The translations under genes were made by a program, and so were the position numbers. From the NCBI GenBank assembly GCA_025517465.1, contig JAOPKE010000001.1:248001-312000 (forward strand): a DNA stretch of 64,000 nt, given 5' to 3'. Positions 33,142 through 42,098 of the stretch are shown piece by piece (positions within the stretch are counted from its first letter, which is position 1; each line of letters begins with the position of its first letter). The DNA comes from Halobacteria archaeon HArc-gm2. Lineage in GTDB: Archaea > Halobacteriota > Halobacteria > Halobacteriales > Haloarculaceae. The notes below the pieces were generated by a model. It was not told where the DNA came from and did not search any database. It worked only from the letters and a program-made list of their open reading frames with translations.

Positions 33142-33924
33142 TCAGACCACGTCGTCCGGAGCATCACCGAGTTCCACGAGCGCGTCGCGTTCCATGTCGT
33201 GGAGGTCGCCGGGGACGATCAGGAGGTGGAGTGGTCGGCCGAAGTCCTCGTCGGCGAGCCGGTCGATGCGGTCGGCGGCGACGACGGGGTTGGCGCTCCC
33301 GGCGCGGGCGACGACGACGCCGAGTTCCGCACCGAACTCGTCGGCGAGCAGCGAGGCCGCCTGGTCGGCGCGCATGAACTCTTCGTCGCCGTCCCAGTGG
33401 GGGTCGTCGACCTTGATGTCGAGGTAGACGAGCGTGTGGAGGTTGCGGTCGCGGTTGTCTCGGATGGTGTCGACGACGCTGTCCGGAACGTCGCCGCCGC
33501 CGTGGGCGTCGGGGAACGGGAGCGTCGTCGCCTTGCCGAACCGGTAGTTCTGGAGGCCGGTGAGCGACGACGCGGCGGTCTGGGCCGTCGTCCCGTGGAC
33601 GATCCTAGTCCTGATCCCGCGTTCGTGGGCGCGCAGGCGGAGATCGACGTGGGTCGTCGAGATCATCGTGTCGCCGGCCGTGACGAACGCGACGTCCGCC
33701 GATTCCGCTGCGTCGAGGACGGGCTCGGGGTCCTGTTCGACGCCGGCCCGGTCGAGAATCTCGAAGGAGGCGTCGTGGTAGTACTCCAGTCGCTGGAGGT
33801 CCGTCCCCACGAGCTTGCTGGTGTAGAACTCGGCGAATATTCTGTCGGCGGTCTGGAGGGCTTCGCGGCCCTCGACGGTGATAGAGCGCTCGTCGTAGAG
33901 GCCGAGTCCGACGAAGGTGAGCAT
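33142..33924 (-). CDS. dphB: Diphthine synthase
   Basis: A 260-residue SAM-dependent methyltransferase of the tetrapyrrole-methylase fold. Typical DphB features are the N-terminal MLTFVGLGLYDERSITVEG, AEFYTS near residue 31, TAGDTMISTTHVDLRLRAHERGI (in parts) in the middle, and a C-terminal HLLIVPGDLHDMERDAL segment. It methylates the modified histidine of elongation factor 2 on the way to diphthamide. It is divergent from trm5, with about 75 bp between them. No anomaly seen. Confidence 0.96.
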   Translation of the reverse strand: MLTFVGLGLYDERSITVEGREALQTADRIFAEFYTSKLVGTDLQRLEYYHDASFEILDRAGVEQDPEPVLDAAESADVAFVTAGDTMISTTHVDLRLRAHERGIRTRIVHGTTAQTAASSLTGLQNYRFGKATTLPFPDAHGGGDVPDSVVDTIRDNRDRNLHTLVYLDIKVDDPHWDGDEEFMRADQAASLLADEFGAELGVVVARAGSANPVVAADRIDRLADEDFGRPLHLLIVPGDLHDMERDALVELGDAPDDVV

Positions 33925-34000
33925 ACGCCGGATCGGTCGGGGCGGTGCATAAAGGACGCGAAGCGTCAGCCTTACCGCCGGCCGCTGGCGAAGAGAGTGT

Positions 34001-34981
34001 ATGAGCGTCCAGTGCGTCCGGGTCGACAGGGAGGCTGGCGAGGAGACGCGCCAGCGGCTGGCCGAGGTCGACCTCGTCGAGGACGGCTACGACATCGTCG
34101 TCGAGGACGGGTGGCTCTACATCCCGGTGACCGACTCGGCGTCGGTGCCCGCGGACCTCGACGTCGTCGCCCGTGACCTCCCGGTGCGCGAGACGCAGAC
34201 GATGCCCGCCGACCTGGTGGATTTCACCGCGAGCTACGAGCGCATCGGCGACGTAATCGTGATCGACGAGGACGACCCCGAGCGAGCCGCCGCCCTCGCC
34301 GACGCGCTGATGGAATCGGACCTGCCGGTCCGGACAGTCCTCAACCGCGCATCGAAGATCAAGGGCGAGACGCGCGTGCGTGACTGGGAGGTACTAGCTG
34401 GAGACGGCACGGAGGCGGTCCACCGCGAGTACGGCTGCGAGTTCGCCATCGACCTGGCGAAGGTGTACTTCTCGCCTCGCCTTGCCACCGAGCGCCACCG
34501 CGTCGTCGAGCAGGTCAGCGAGGGCGAGCGCGCGTTCGACATGTTCGCCGGCGTCGGCCCGTTCGTGATACCGTTCGCAACGCGCGGCGCGGAGTGCGTC
34601 GGCTGTGACGTCAACGAGTCCGCCATCGAGTACCTCCGCGAGAACGCCGAGCGAAACGGCGTCGCGGACCGGATCACCGCGATAGAGGGGGACGTCCGTG
34701 AGGTTGCGCCGGAGTACGCTGACTGGGCCGACCGGCTCGTGATGAACCTCCCTCACAGCGCCGACGAGTTCCTCGACACGGCCGTCGCCCTCGCGGGCGA
34801 CGACTGCGTGATCCACTACTACGACATCCAGCACGAGGACGACCTCTTCGGACCCGGTGAGCGCGCGATCCGCGAGTTCGCCGAGCCCGAATACGACGTG
34901 ACGGTCGAAACCCGTCACGTCGTCAGGTCCTACGCGCCACACGAACAGAACGTGGTTCTGGACGTGCGACTCTCTCGCTAA
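34001..34981 (+). CDS. trm5: tRNA (guanine37-N1)-methyltransferase Trm5
   Basis: A 326-residue protein with an N-terminal domain (about 1-90), a middle RNA-binding part containing NRASKIKGETRVRDWEVLAG (residues about 112-131), and a Rossmann SAM-binding domain. The motifs are FDMFAGVGPFVIP, GCDVNESAIEYL and MNLPHSADEFL, the NLP(H/P) motif of this amino-methyltransferase-like class. It makes m1G37 in tRNA to keep the reading frame, and archaeal versions also feed wyosine synthesis. A Taw-type paralogue is the main alternative, but the motif set favours Trm5. Confidence 0.9.
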   Translation: MSVQCVRVDREAGEETRQRLAEVDLVEDGYDIVVEDGWLYIPVTDSASVPADLDVVARDLPVRETQTMPADLVDFTASYERIGDVIVIDEDDPERAAALADALMESDLPVRTVLNRASKIKGETRVRDWEVLAGDGTEAVHREYGCEFAIDLAKVYFSPRLATERHRVVEQVSEGERAFDMFAGVGPFVIPFATRGAECVGCDVNESAIEYLRENAERNGVADRITAIEGDVREVAPEYADWADRLVMNLPHSADEFLDTAVALAGDDCVIHYYDIQHEDDLFGPGERAIREFAEPEYDVTVETRHVVRSYAPHEQNVVLDVRLSR

Positions 34982-35047
34982 CCCGCCCCGAGTCGCAATC
35001 CTTATTGCGGTTATCGCCGGACAATTCATTGGTCGCGAGGCCGACGC

Positions 35048-35121
35048 GCCGGAGTAGCTCAGACTGGTAGAGCGAATCCTTCGTAAGGATTAGGTCGGGG
35101 GTTCAAATCCCCCCTCCGGCT
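35048..35121 (+). tRNA. tRNA-Thr (CGT)
   Basis: GCCGGAG pairs with CTCCGGC in the acceptor stem. The anticodon stem AATCC/GGATT encloses TTCGTAA, anticodon CGT for threonine. The T-arm GGGGG-TTCAAAT-CCCCC is regular and the discriminator is T. CCA is not encoded. Partial copies of the 3' half follow downstream. Confidence 0.95.
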
Positions 35122-35294
35122 TCCTGCTGCGAACAGTTCGTGAGCAGCGGAAGCCGTGGGGGATTTGAACGAGAGAAGTCGCAGCGGCCGAACACCGTGA
35201 GGCCGACCGTCTTCGCGTAGTTCACAAACCCCCCTCCGGCTCTTTTTGACCGAGTACCACGAGGTCGGAAGAGACCTCTGTGGGGGGATTTGAA
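35101..35294. repeat. Alternating T-arm copies downstream of tRNA-Thr
   Basis: The tRNA T-arm/3' end (35101-35121) is followed by an inverted copy GGGGGATTTGAAC (35158-35170), a direct near-copy of the whole 3' end (35220-35241, GTTCACAAACCCCCCTCCGG), and another inverted copy TGGGGGGATTTGAA (35281-35294). Spacing is 57-62 bp. The direct copy is followed by TCTTTTTG, which could end transcription. Confidence 0.75.
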
Positions 35295-35306
35295 GGAGAC
35301 TTCTCG

Positions 35307-35582
35307 TTACGCTTCCGAGAGGCGGCCGCTCCGCCATCCCCAGACGATGTCGAGAACCAGCCAGGTCGCCGCCCAGAGCGTCAGGAACACGACCACCAGC
35401 GCCGTCGTCGAGAGGACGTGAAGCGGTTGGACCAGCGCCACGATCCAGCCGTAGAGAACCGCCAGACAGAGCCAGCTAATTGCGAGGCTGAGCGCTCCCG
35501 TCGAGAAGTATTCGAGCGAGCCCAGCGTCTCCCGGTCCTCGGATCGCTGCCCGAGCCCACCGTTCCTGTCTAGTGGTACCAT
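35307..35582 (-). CDS. Small two-helix membrane protein, hypothetical
   Basis: A 91-residue protein with two hydrophobic segments, about residues 29-53 and 58-82, the second Trp-rich (LWAATWLVLDIVWGW), and short polar ends. The frame is typical haloarchaeal sequence and a TATA-like stretch lies about 35 bp upstream of the ATG. I do not recognise the family. It stands between the T-arm copies of tRNA-Thr and the small zinc-binding protein gene. It could be a conserved membrane protein of unknown role; start and reality are moderately sure. Confidence 0.55.
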   Translation of the reverse strand: MVPLDRNGGLGQRSEDRETLGSLEYFSTGALSLAISWLCLAVLYGWIVALVQPLHVLSTTALVVVFLTLWAATWLVLDIVWGWRSGRLSEA

Positions 35583-35695
35583 CCTTCACGATCGATCGTT
35601 CACGGGACAGCCGCATAAGCATTTACTGTGCATTGATTGCCGAATACGTGCCATTCCCGGGCTCGAGGCGTGGTCGAACCGGACTCGGACGGTGC

Positions 35696-35938
35696 TCAGT
35701 GCGTCAGCAACAGCAACTCGTCGTCGGTCCGGACGACGCAGAACGGGCTGTCGGGCTTCCCGAAGGTGTTCTGCCGACGCTCCGAGACGAGGAGACGGTC
35801 GAACGGCTCGCCGCAGGCGGGACAGCCGAAGTCGTTCCGGTTCGCGAGGTGCATCTGGCCGCGGTCTTCCGTGAGGAGCTTGAGGCCGTGGCGGTACTCG
35901 TGCACGTCGAAGCCGTCCGTGACGTCCAGCCGCGTCAT
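35696..35938 (-). CDS. Small CPxC zinc-finger-like protein ('flagella cluster' family)
   Basis: An 80-residue protein inside a longer open frame; the start MTRLDVTDGFDVHEYRHGL is chosen because from there to the end (CPACGEPFDRLLVSERR, PFCVVRTDDELLLLTH) it matches a small haloarchaeal family often labelled flagella cluster protein. A CPxC motif plus a later single Cys suggest an incomplete or shared zinc site. Despite the name, there are no archaellum genes in this window. It lies downstream of the DUF1508-repeat gene on the same strand region. Function unknown. Confidence 0.78.
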   Translation of the reverse strand: MTRLDVTDGFDVHEYRHGLKLLTEDRGQMHLANRNDFGCPACGEPFDRLLVSERRQNTFGKPDSPFCVVRTDDELLLLTH

Positions 35939-36057
35939 TGGCGGTTCGAGGAGAAGGTTCGGCTTCAAGCTATGGGTGCAGCTATCAGAACTCAGATCGC
36001 GAACCGGAGACGGAACACGGCGGCAGGGAACGGCGAACGAAAGCCAGCGCGAGGCAG

Positions 36058-38862
36058 TTACTCGGCGATCGAGATCTCGGATTCGGGGCCGTACTCCTTG
36101 ACGACGGAGAGTTCCTCCTGGGCCTCGGCGCGGGTCGGGAACGTCGCGATGCTCTCGGCGATTTCCGAGCCGGCTTCGTCCACGAGTCGCCAGCGCCAGC
36201 CGTCGTCGCCCTGGTGGAACTCGAAGGCGGCCGAGTCGATCTCGATGACGCTCGCGTCGGCGATGTGCGCGCGGACGTCGTCGAGTTCGGCCTCGGCGGC
36301 GTTCCGGCTCTCGTGGCGGCCCGCGCCCTTGGCGATGACGCGCTGGTGCTCGTCGATGAAGCGCCAGGTCCAGCCGTCCTCGTCCTGGAACAGTTCGAAG
36401 GCGACGTCGTCGTAGTCGACGAGTTCCGCTTCCATTCCGAGCTCGCGGGCGTTGGCGGCGTCCTCTTCGGCCTCGGCGAGGCTCTCGAACGTCGACGGCG
36501 AGGTCGCGACGACCTCGTGGTCGGCGTCGATGAGGCGCCAGGTCCAGCCGTCGTCGCTCCGGTAGCAGTCGAAGGCGGCCTGACGGATCTCGTACACTGT
36601 GGTCTCGCTCGCGTTCCGCTGGAGGTCCTCGACGACTTCGGTCACGGCGTCGCGGTCCTCGTACTGGAGGGCACCGACGGCGATCTGCTCGCGGTCGTGG
36701 TCGACCAGTTCCCAGTGCCAGTCCTCTGGCTGGAGCAGGATGGCGAGGTCGCCGATGGTCTCGACGGCCGCGGTGCCTGCGACGGCCTGGATACCCTCGA
36801 TGGCGTCCTCGGCGGCGTGTCGCGTCCCGAAGCTCTCGGGGGCGTCTGCGATGGTCGTCCCGTCGGGGAGGACGAAGCGCCACCACCACTCGTCGTCCGC
36901 GTCGGCGTACACCTGGAAGATGCCCTCACCCATGGCGCGCTTGTCGGCCTCCTGGACGGTGGTGACGAGGCTGTCCATGGAGTTGCGGGCGCCCTCCTCG
37001 GTCTCGTGGCGGTCGCCGCCCTCGGCGATGGTGTCACCGATGTCGTCGACGAGGCGCCAGCCCCAGCCCTCGTCGTCCTGGAAGATCTCGAAGGCGGTGT
37101 TCTCGATCTCGAGGTGTTCGGCGTCGGGGGCGTGTTCTTTCAGCGTCGTCATCGCGCCCATCGCGCCGTCCTTGGACTCGTACTCGCCCTGACCGCTGTC
37201 GGAGAGGACGTTGCCGTCCTCGTCGATGAGCCGCCAGCGCCAGGCGCCCTCCTCGGCCTCGTACACCTGGAAGGCGGCGTTGTCGAACTCGATGAGGTCG
37301 GCGTCGGGCGCCTCCTCGCGGACGCGGTCGACGTTCGCTGCGGCTTCCTCCTCGGTGTCGTAGCGCTCCGTGCTCTTGGCGCGGACCTCGCGGTCGGAGG
37401 AGACGAGGCGCCAGTGCCAGGAGCCGCCGCGTTCGTACGTCTCGAAATCGAGGTCCTCGATCTCGACGACGTCGGCCGCTGCGGCGTGTGCGCGCATCTG
37501 TTCGGCCTGCTCGGTCGCGTCCGACTGTCCGCGGCTGTCGCCGTGGCCGGTCGCGACAGCGGCGCCGTCGTCGACGAGGCGCCAGCCCCAGTCGCCGTTC
37601 CGGTCGAACACGTCGTAGGTCGGCTCGCCGGCCTCGACGATACTCGCGTCTGGAATGTCCGCGAGCAGGTCGTAGACGGCGTCTTCGGCGACGCCCTTGG
37701 ACTCGTAGGCCCCGGCGCTCACCGCCATGTTCTGGTGGCCGCTGTCGCGGAGCCGCCAGGCCCACTCGTCGTCTTGCGGGACGAGTTCGACGCCGTACGA
37801 CTCGATGACCAGGTCGGTGGCGTCGGCCGTCAGTCCGCGGAACTCCTCGATGCCGTCGACGGCGCTCCCGTGGGCCGAGTATTTCTCGGCACCGCGGGCG
37901 AGCGTGGTCCGGTCCTCGTCCATGAGGCGCCAGCCCCACTCGCCGTTCTCCTGGAAGCAGTCGTAGCCCGCCCGGTCGAGGACGAAGACGTCGGCGTCGG
38001 CACCGTGGTCCTTCATCGCGTTGATGGAGTCCTCGGCACCGTCGCGCGAGTCGAAGTCCCGGCCGCCCTCGGCGAGGACGGAGCCGTCCTCGTGCATCAG
38101 GTACCACTGCCAGGCGTCCGAGCCGGACTCGTACAGCCTGAAGGCGGCGTGTTTGATCTCCAGTAGCCCGGCGGCGGCGACCTGTTCCTTGACCGCGTCG
38201 ACGCGGTCCTCGGCCTCGATGCGCGAGAGGAACTCCTCGGTACTGGAGGCGACTGCGCTCTGGTCGATGAGGCGCCAGGTCCACTCCGTACCGCGCTTGA
38301 AGACGGCGAAGAGACCGCCGCGGTCGGTCTCGCCGATCATGATGTCCGGGTGGTCGTACTCGTGGCCAGCCGTCGTCTCCGAAAAGTAACTGCGTTCGCC
38401 CGTCACCACGGGCACCATCACGACGACGCCCGCGACGAGCGCCAGGCCAGTGGTGTAGATGGGGATGATCTGGTCGCTGTAACTGGCTCCCTGGGACCAG
38501 TCGTTCGGATACGCCACGGTGAACCAGCCGATCGCGACGAGACAGAGAAGCGCGCCGAAGATAGCGAGTATCGTCCCGCGTCGTCTGACTGGTAGCATCA
38601 GGACGATGCCAAGCAGCGTCGCCACGAGCCCGATGGCCGCGGGCGTGATGGCGATCTCCTGGACGAGGTAGGCCATCGCACTGTTCCCCTCGGAGGGTCC
38701 GAGCAGGTACAGCCCGATGCCGCCCATCGCGAGCAGGTAGCCCACCACCAGCAACGTGTAGCCGTAGACGTGTTTGGTCGACTCCGGCTCACTGACGTAC
38801 TTCGTATACAGTTTGAAGAGCGTTCCACCGATCCCCGTGTGTTGCGTCGTTTCTACCCCCAT
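36058..38862 (-). CDS. Membrane protein with 13 tandem DUF1508 (YegP-like) modules
   Basis: A 934-residue protein. ATG 38862 is chosen; the open frame upstream has non-coding composition. Four transmembrane helices lie in the first 170 residues (about 32-56, 64-89, 97-119, 130-152). Thereafter I count 13 modules of about 55-60 residues, each with the core ..F..(Y/F)....(G/D/E)W.WRL(V/I/M)D.. followed by a helix rich in Ala and Glu. This core is the DUF1508/YegP-like repeat (HVO_2922-type proteins in haloarchaea have one or two). The modules differ enough (for example WWWRFVLPD, WHWELVDHD) to rule out a very recent expansion. Function of the module is not known; a membrane-tethered binding array is inferred. 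Confidence 0.85.
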   Translation of the reverse strand: MGVETTQHTGIGGTLFKLYTKYVSEPESTKHVYGYTLLVVGYLLAMGGIGLYLLGPSEGNSAMAYLVQEIAITPAAIGLVATLLGIVLMLPVRRRGTILAIFGALLCLVAIGWFTVAYPNDWSQGASYSDQIIPIYTTGLALVAGVVVMVPVVTGERSYFSETTAGHEYDHPDIMIGETDRGGLFAVFKRGTEWTWRLIDQSAVASSTEEFLSRIEAEDRVDAVKEQVAAAGLLEIKHAAFRLYESGSDAWQWYLMHEDGSVLAEGGRDFDSRDGAEDSINAMKDHGADADVFVLDRAGYDCFQENGEWGWRLMDEDRTTLARGAEKYSAHGSAVDGIEEFRGLTADATDLVIESYGVELVPQDDEWAWRLRDSGHQNMAVSAGAYESKGVAEDAVYDLLADIPDASIVEAGEPTYDVFDRNGDWGWRLVDDGAAVATGHGDSRGQSDATEQAEQMRAHAAAADVVEIEDLDFETYERGGSWHWRLVSSDREVRAKSTERYDTEEEAAANVDRVREEAPDADLIEFDNAAFQVYEAEEGAWRWRLIDEDGNVLSDSGQGEYESKDGAMGAMTTLKEHAPDAEHLEIENTAFEIFQDDEGWGWRLVDDIGDTIAEGGDRHETEEGARNSMDSLVTTVQEADKRAMGEGIFQVYADADDEWWWRFVLPDGTTIADAPESFGTRHAAEDAIEGIQAVAGTAAVETIGDLAILLQPEDWHWELVDHDREQIAVGALQYEDRDAVTEVVEDLQRNASETTVYEIRQAAFDCYRSDDGWTWRLIDADHEVVATSPSTFESLAEAEEDAANARELGMEAELVDYDDVAFELFQDEDGWTWRFIDEHQRVIAKGAGRHESRNAAEAELDDVRAHIADASVIEIDSAAFEFHQGDDGWRWRLVDEAGSEIAESIATFPTRAEAQEELSVVKEYGPESEISIAE

Positions 38863-38977
38863 GAGAAGTACCCGTTGAGCGCCGGTGGAATAACTGTTAG
38901 GTTTGTTCAGACCAGTGACGACTTTCAGAAAACCCGCAGACGGCGCGTATATTGTTCGATGACCGATGTGAACCGGT

Positions 38978-39844
38978 CTAGAAGACGGCCGTACCGACGT
39001 AGAGGACGACGACGAGGAACACCCAGACGACGTCGACGAAGTGCCAGTACATCGACACCGTCGAGACGGAGGTGTGCCGGTCACTGGAGTACTGGCCGTA
39101 GAGCGACCGGATGAAGACGATGCCCAGGAGGACTGCGCCCATCGAGACGTGGAGGCCGTGGAGGCCGGTGAGGCCGTAGAACGCGCTCGCGTAGGCGCCT
39201 TCGGCGACGGTGTATCCCTCGTTGACGATGAACTCGTAGTACTCGTACACCTGCCCGCCGATGAAGACGATCCCGAGCAGCAGGGTCGCCGCGAGCAGGT
39301 TGATGTAGCGCTGACGGTCGTCGCGCCGGAGCGCCACGTGGCTGTAGTGGAGCGTGACGGAGCTGATGATCAGGATGACGGTGTTGACGAAGACGAGCGG
39401 GCCGGTGACGCCGCCGTGGGGCAGCAGGTCTGCGCTCCAGACCGCGCCGCCGCGGATGAAGAAGTAGTAGACGAAGCCGGCGCCGAAGGTCGCCACTTCG
39501 CTGACGAGGAACAGTAACATCGCGAACCGGAGGGTCCGGTCGGAGTGGTGGTCCGTCCCGCCTTCCCAGAAGTTGACGACGAAGGCGTGGTAGAGCCAGC
39601 CGTACAACCCGACCAGGAAGAGGCCGACGCTGCCGACCGTGACGCCCGCGGCGATGGTCGAGGAGACGAGCGGTTCCTCACCCAGCGCGAGCACGAACAG
39701 CGCCGCGCCGAGGTAGAGGCCGGCGGCGCCGGCAGCAGTGATGAACGGCCACCAGCTCGCTTCGCCGAACCCCTGGGGCCAGTCCTCGACCGCAGGGAGG
39801 TGGTGCCCGCCGTGATCCTCCGCTGAATCTTCGGCAACAGTCAT
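38978..39844 (-). CDS. Cytochrome c oxidase-type subunit III
   Basis: A 288-residue heme-copper oxidase subunit III. ATG 39844 is chosen; a TATA-like CTTTTTAGTA sits about 28 bp upstream, consistent with a leaderless transcript. Seven hydrophobic helices and the family motifs are seen: FLVSEVATFGAGFVYYFF, SSVTLHYSHVAL (in place of SS.T.H.A..A), TGLHGLHV, and a C-terminal YWHFVDVVWVFLV with the conserved WHFVD. It stabilises subunit I in the terminal oxidase. No subunit I or II gene is in view. The gene is divergent from a large membrane protein gene. Confidence 0.95.
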   Translation of the reverse strand: MTVAEDSAEDHGGHHLPAVEDWPQGFGEASWWPFITAAGAAGLYLGAALFVLALGEEPLVSSTIAAGVTVGSVGLFLVGLYGWLYHAFVVNFWEGGTDHHSDRTLRFAMLLFLVSEVATFGAGFVYYFFIRGGAVWSADLLPHGGVTGPLVFVNTVILIISSVTLHYSHVALRRDDRQRYINLLAATLLLGIVFIGGQVYEYYEFIVNEGYTVAEGAYASAFYGLTGLHGLHVSMGAVLLGIVFIRSLYGQYSSDRHTSVSTVSMYWHFVDVVWVFLVVVLYVGTAVF

Positions 39845-39942
39845 ACGGTCATCTTGCGATTCGACTACTAAAAAGGCATCCAAGTGCGTCTGCGCGACCA
39901 CAGATCGATGGGTACACACACCAGGAGGACGAATCGCCGCCG

Positions 39943-41364
39943 ATGGATCGTCGCCGTCGTCTCGGTCTCGCGCTGCTGGTGGCCGGGGTAACGCTCGCGG
40001 GCCGGGCCAGCGCCCACGGTGGGAGCCTCGACGCCGGTGCGCGCGACTCGCTCGTGGTCCCGACCTGGCTGTTCCTCACGACGGGCGGGGCGGCCGTCGG
40101 CGCCTCGTTCCTGCTCGCGAGCTTCGTCACCGACCGGTCGTTCATCGCCGCGATCCACGACTGGCACCGCGAGTTCCCGGTCCCGGGCCGCCGCCTGCTC
40201 GCGGGCGCGGTCTCGATACTCGGCGTCGCCGGCCTGGCGGCGGTCGTCGTGATCGGTTTTCTGGGCCCGTCCGAGGCCGTCGAGAACGCCGGCTACCTGC
40301 TCGTGTGGGTCGGCTGGTGGGCCGGGTTCACGATGACCACCTACCTCGTGGGTAACTGGTGGCCCGCGTTGAACCCCTGGCGGACGATGGCCGGTCTGCT
40401 CCCGTCGCTCGACCGGCCGTACCCGGACCGCTACGGGGCCTGGCCCGCCGTCGTCGGCCTGCTCGCGCTCGTCTACCTGGAGGTCGTCGGCCCGCCCGCG
40501 GCGCTGGCCGACACCCTGACACCGCCCGTCTTCATCGCGACCCTCGCTGTCGCCTACTCCGTGGTGGCGCTCGCGGGCGCGCTCTACTACGGAACTAGCT
40601 GGTTCGATCGAGCCGACCCGGTCTCGCGCGTCTTCCGGTACTACGGGCGCGTCGCGCCGGTCGCGTTCGAGCGTGGCGCTACCGACGGCACCGCCGGCGA
40701 TGGTGACGGGAGCGGCTTCCGACTCCGTCTCCCCGGGACGGCGCTGTCGGAGCCCCGCCTCGTCGACGGCCGCGACGAGGTGGCGTTCGTCGTCGCGCTG
40801 CTGTGGGCGACGACGTTCGACGGCCTCGTCTCGACGCCGGCGTGGCGGGCGCTGCTCCGCCCGCTCGGGGTGTCGGACCTCGCCGCACGCGCGGTCTACC
40901 TGGTCGCCATGGCGGTGGGCTTTCTCGTCTTCTACTGGGTCTACCGGCTCGCCGTCGGCGCCAGTCGCGACCTCTCCGAGGCCCACGTCTCGCGTGCGGA
41001 ACTCGCCCACCGGTTCGCGCCGCCGCTGCTGGCCATCGCGGCGGGCTACCACCTCGCGCACTACCTGGGCTACTTCCTCCGCCTGTCGCCCGGGATGGTC
41101 GAGTCGTTCCTCGACCCGTTCACGGCCTCGGGGACGGTGCTGACGCTCTCACTCCCCGACTGGTTCGGCGGCGTGGGCCTGGCGAGTATCATCCTGGGCC
41201 ACCTGCTGGCCATCTGGGTCGCCCACGCGAGCGCCTACGACCGCTTCCCGAGTCGCCTGCAGGCGATCCGGTCGCAGTACCCCTTCATCGCCGTGATGGT
41301 GCTGTACACGATGACCAGCCTCTGGATCCTCTCCCAGCCGGTAATCGAACCGCCCTTCCTATGA
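39943..41364 (+). CDS. Polytopic membrane protein, unknown function
   Basis: A 473-residue protein with an N-terminal signal-like helix and about ten further hydrophobic segments. Trp-rich stretches (LLVWVGWWAGFTMTTYLVGN, NWWPALNPWRT) and three His in a helix (AGYHLAHYLGYF) stand out. The latter could bind a metal or heme. I do not recognise the family. It is divergent from the oxidase subunit III gene and is followed by a small zinc-finger membrane protein with overlapping stop/start (ATGA), so these two form an operon. A respiratory or metal-related role is suggested by the neighbour only. Confidence 0.8.
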   Translation: MDRRRRLGLALLVAGVTLAGRASAHGGSLDAGARDSLVVPTWLFLTTGGAAVGASFLLASFVTDRSFIAAIHDWHREFPVPGRRLLAGAVSILGVAGLAAVVVIGFLGPSEAVENAGYLLVWVGWWAGFTMTTYLVGNWWPALNPWRTMAGLLPSLDRPYPDRYGAWPAVVGLLALVYLEVVGPPAALADTLTPPVFIATLAVAYSVVALAGALYYGTSWFDRADPVSRVFRYYGRVAPVAFERGATDGTAGDGDGSGFRLRLPGTALSEPRLVDGRDEVAFVVALLWATTFDGLVSTPAWRALLRPLGVSDLAARAVYLVAMAVGFLVFYWVYRLAVGASRDLSEAHVSRAELAHRFAPPLLAIAAGYHLAHYLGYFLRLSPGMVESFLDPFTASGTVLTLSLPDWFGGVGLASIILGHLLAIWVAHASAYDRFPSRLQAIRSQYPFIAVMVLYTMTSLWILSQPVIEPPFL

Positions 41365-41663
41365 CCGAGACTGTCACCGACCACGAACCGGACGCGTCTG
41401 ACCCGTTCGCCGACGACGTCGAACGCCGCCCGGACCTCCCGGTGTACGAGTGCGAGTACTGCGGTCGGCCGTTCGCCCGCGAATCGTGGCTCGCCCTCCA
41501 CCGCGGGCAGTCCCACCCGGGCGACCTCGACGACGAACAGATAGCGTCGTTTCGCGAGGCCCACGCCGACGAGGAGGCCGACCTCCGCCGGTTCCGGCTG
41601 AAGGCCCTGGGAACGCTCGTGCTCCTGTACTTCGCCCTGCTGATGGTGTACGCGGTCGTGTGA
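41361..41663 (+). CDS. C2H2 zinc-finger protein with C-terminal membrane helix
   Basis: A 100-residue protein translated from an ATG that overlaps the preceding stop. A classic C2H2 finger (YECEYCGRPFARESWLALHRGQSH) covers about residues 29-52. An acidic linker and a single hydrophobic helix (about 82-100) at the extreme C terminus follow. The cytosolic finger with a membrane tail is an unusual combination but occurs in small haloarchaeal proteins. It is coupled to the polytopic protein upstream, so they may work together. Function unknown. Confidence 0.82.
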   Translation: MTETVTDHEPDASDPFADDVERRPDLPVYECEYCGRPFARESWLALHRGQSHPGDLDDEQIASFREAHADEEADLRRFRLKALGTLVLLYFALLMVYAVV

Positions 41664-41720
41664 GTGCGGGCCAAGCCAGAAGCGAAGGTTTCAAGCGCGC
41701 GAGGGGCCGATTCACCTGAT

Positions 41721-42005
41721 ATGGATCTGCGCGTCATCGAGAAGGAAGACACGATGCTCTCTATCGAGGTCGCCGGCGAGGACCACACGTTCATGAACGT
41801 CCTGAAGGGGGCGCTCCTGGAGACCGACGGCGTCACCGCCGCGACCTACGACATGAACCCCGAGCAGTCCGGTGGCCAGACCGACCCCGTCCTCACTGTC
41901 AAGACGGAGACGGACGTCGATGCACTCGACGCGCTCGAAGCCGGCGCCGAACGCGTCATGGAGAAATCGGACAACTTCACCGACGCCTTCGAAGCGGCGG
42001 TCTGA
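41721..42005 (+). CDS. rpoL: DNA-directed RNA polymerase subunit Rpo11 (L)
   Basis: A 94-residue protein matching archaeal RpoL/eukaryotic Rpb11: [30 protein letters not shown], then [23 protein letters not shown] and a C-terminal helix. It pairs with Rpo3 (D) to start assembly of RNA polymerase. ATG 41721 is preferred over an upstream in-frame GTG, because the resulting N terminus matches the family. It is a single gene. Confidence 0.96.
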   Translation: MDLRVIEKEDTMLSIEVAGEDHTFMNVLKGALLETDGVTAATYDMNPEQSGGQTDPVLTVKTETDVDALDALEAGAERVMEKSDNFTDAFEAAV

Positions 42006-42098
42006 GCGTCGCGCTGGCCTTCTCCGGTCGTTCTTCGATCTTCGTTCTGGATTCGAGACCTGAGAGTACTCGCTGCCGCGTCGCCGGAGTTATCCGGG

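Noticed and set aside
35048-35306. Integrated element at tRNA-Thr
   Set aside because: The direct repeat of the tRNA 3' end resembles an att pair, but only about 100 bp lie between the copies and no integrase is present. Kept only as one of two explanations for the T-arm array.
35938-38166. 742-codon open frame opposite the DUF1508 array
   Set aside because: It mirrors the repeat structure of the real gene and has no recognisable motif; it is a product of repeated codons on the other strand.
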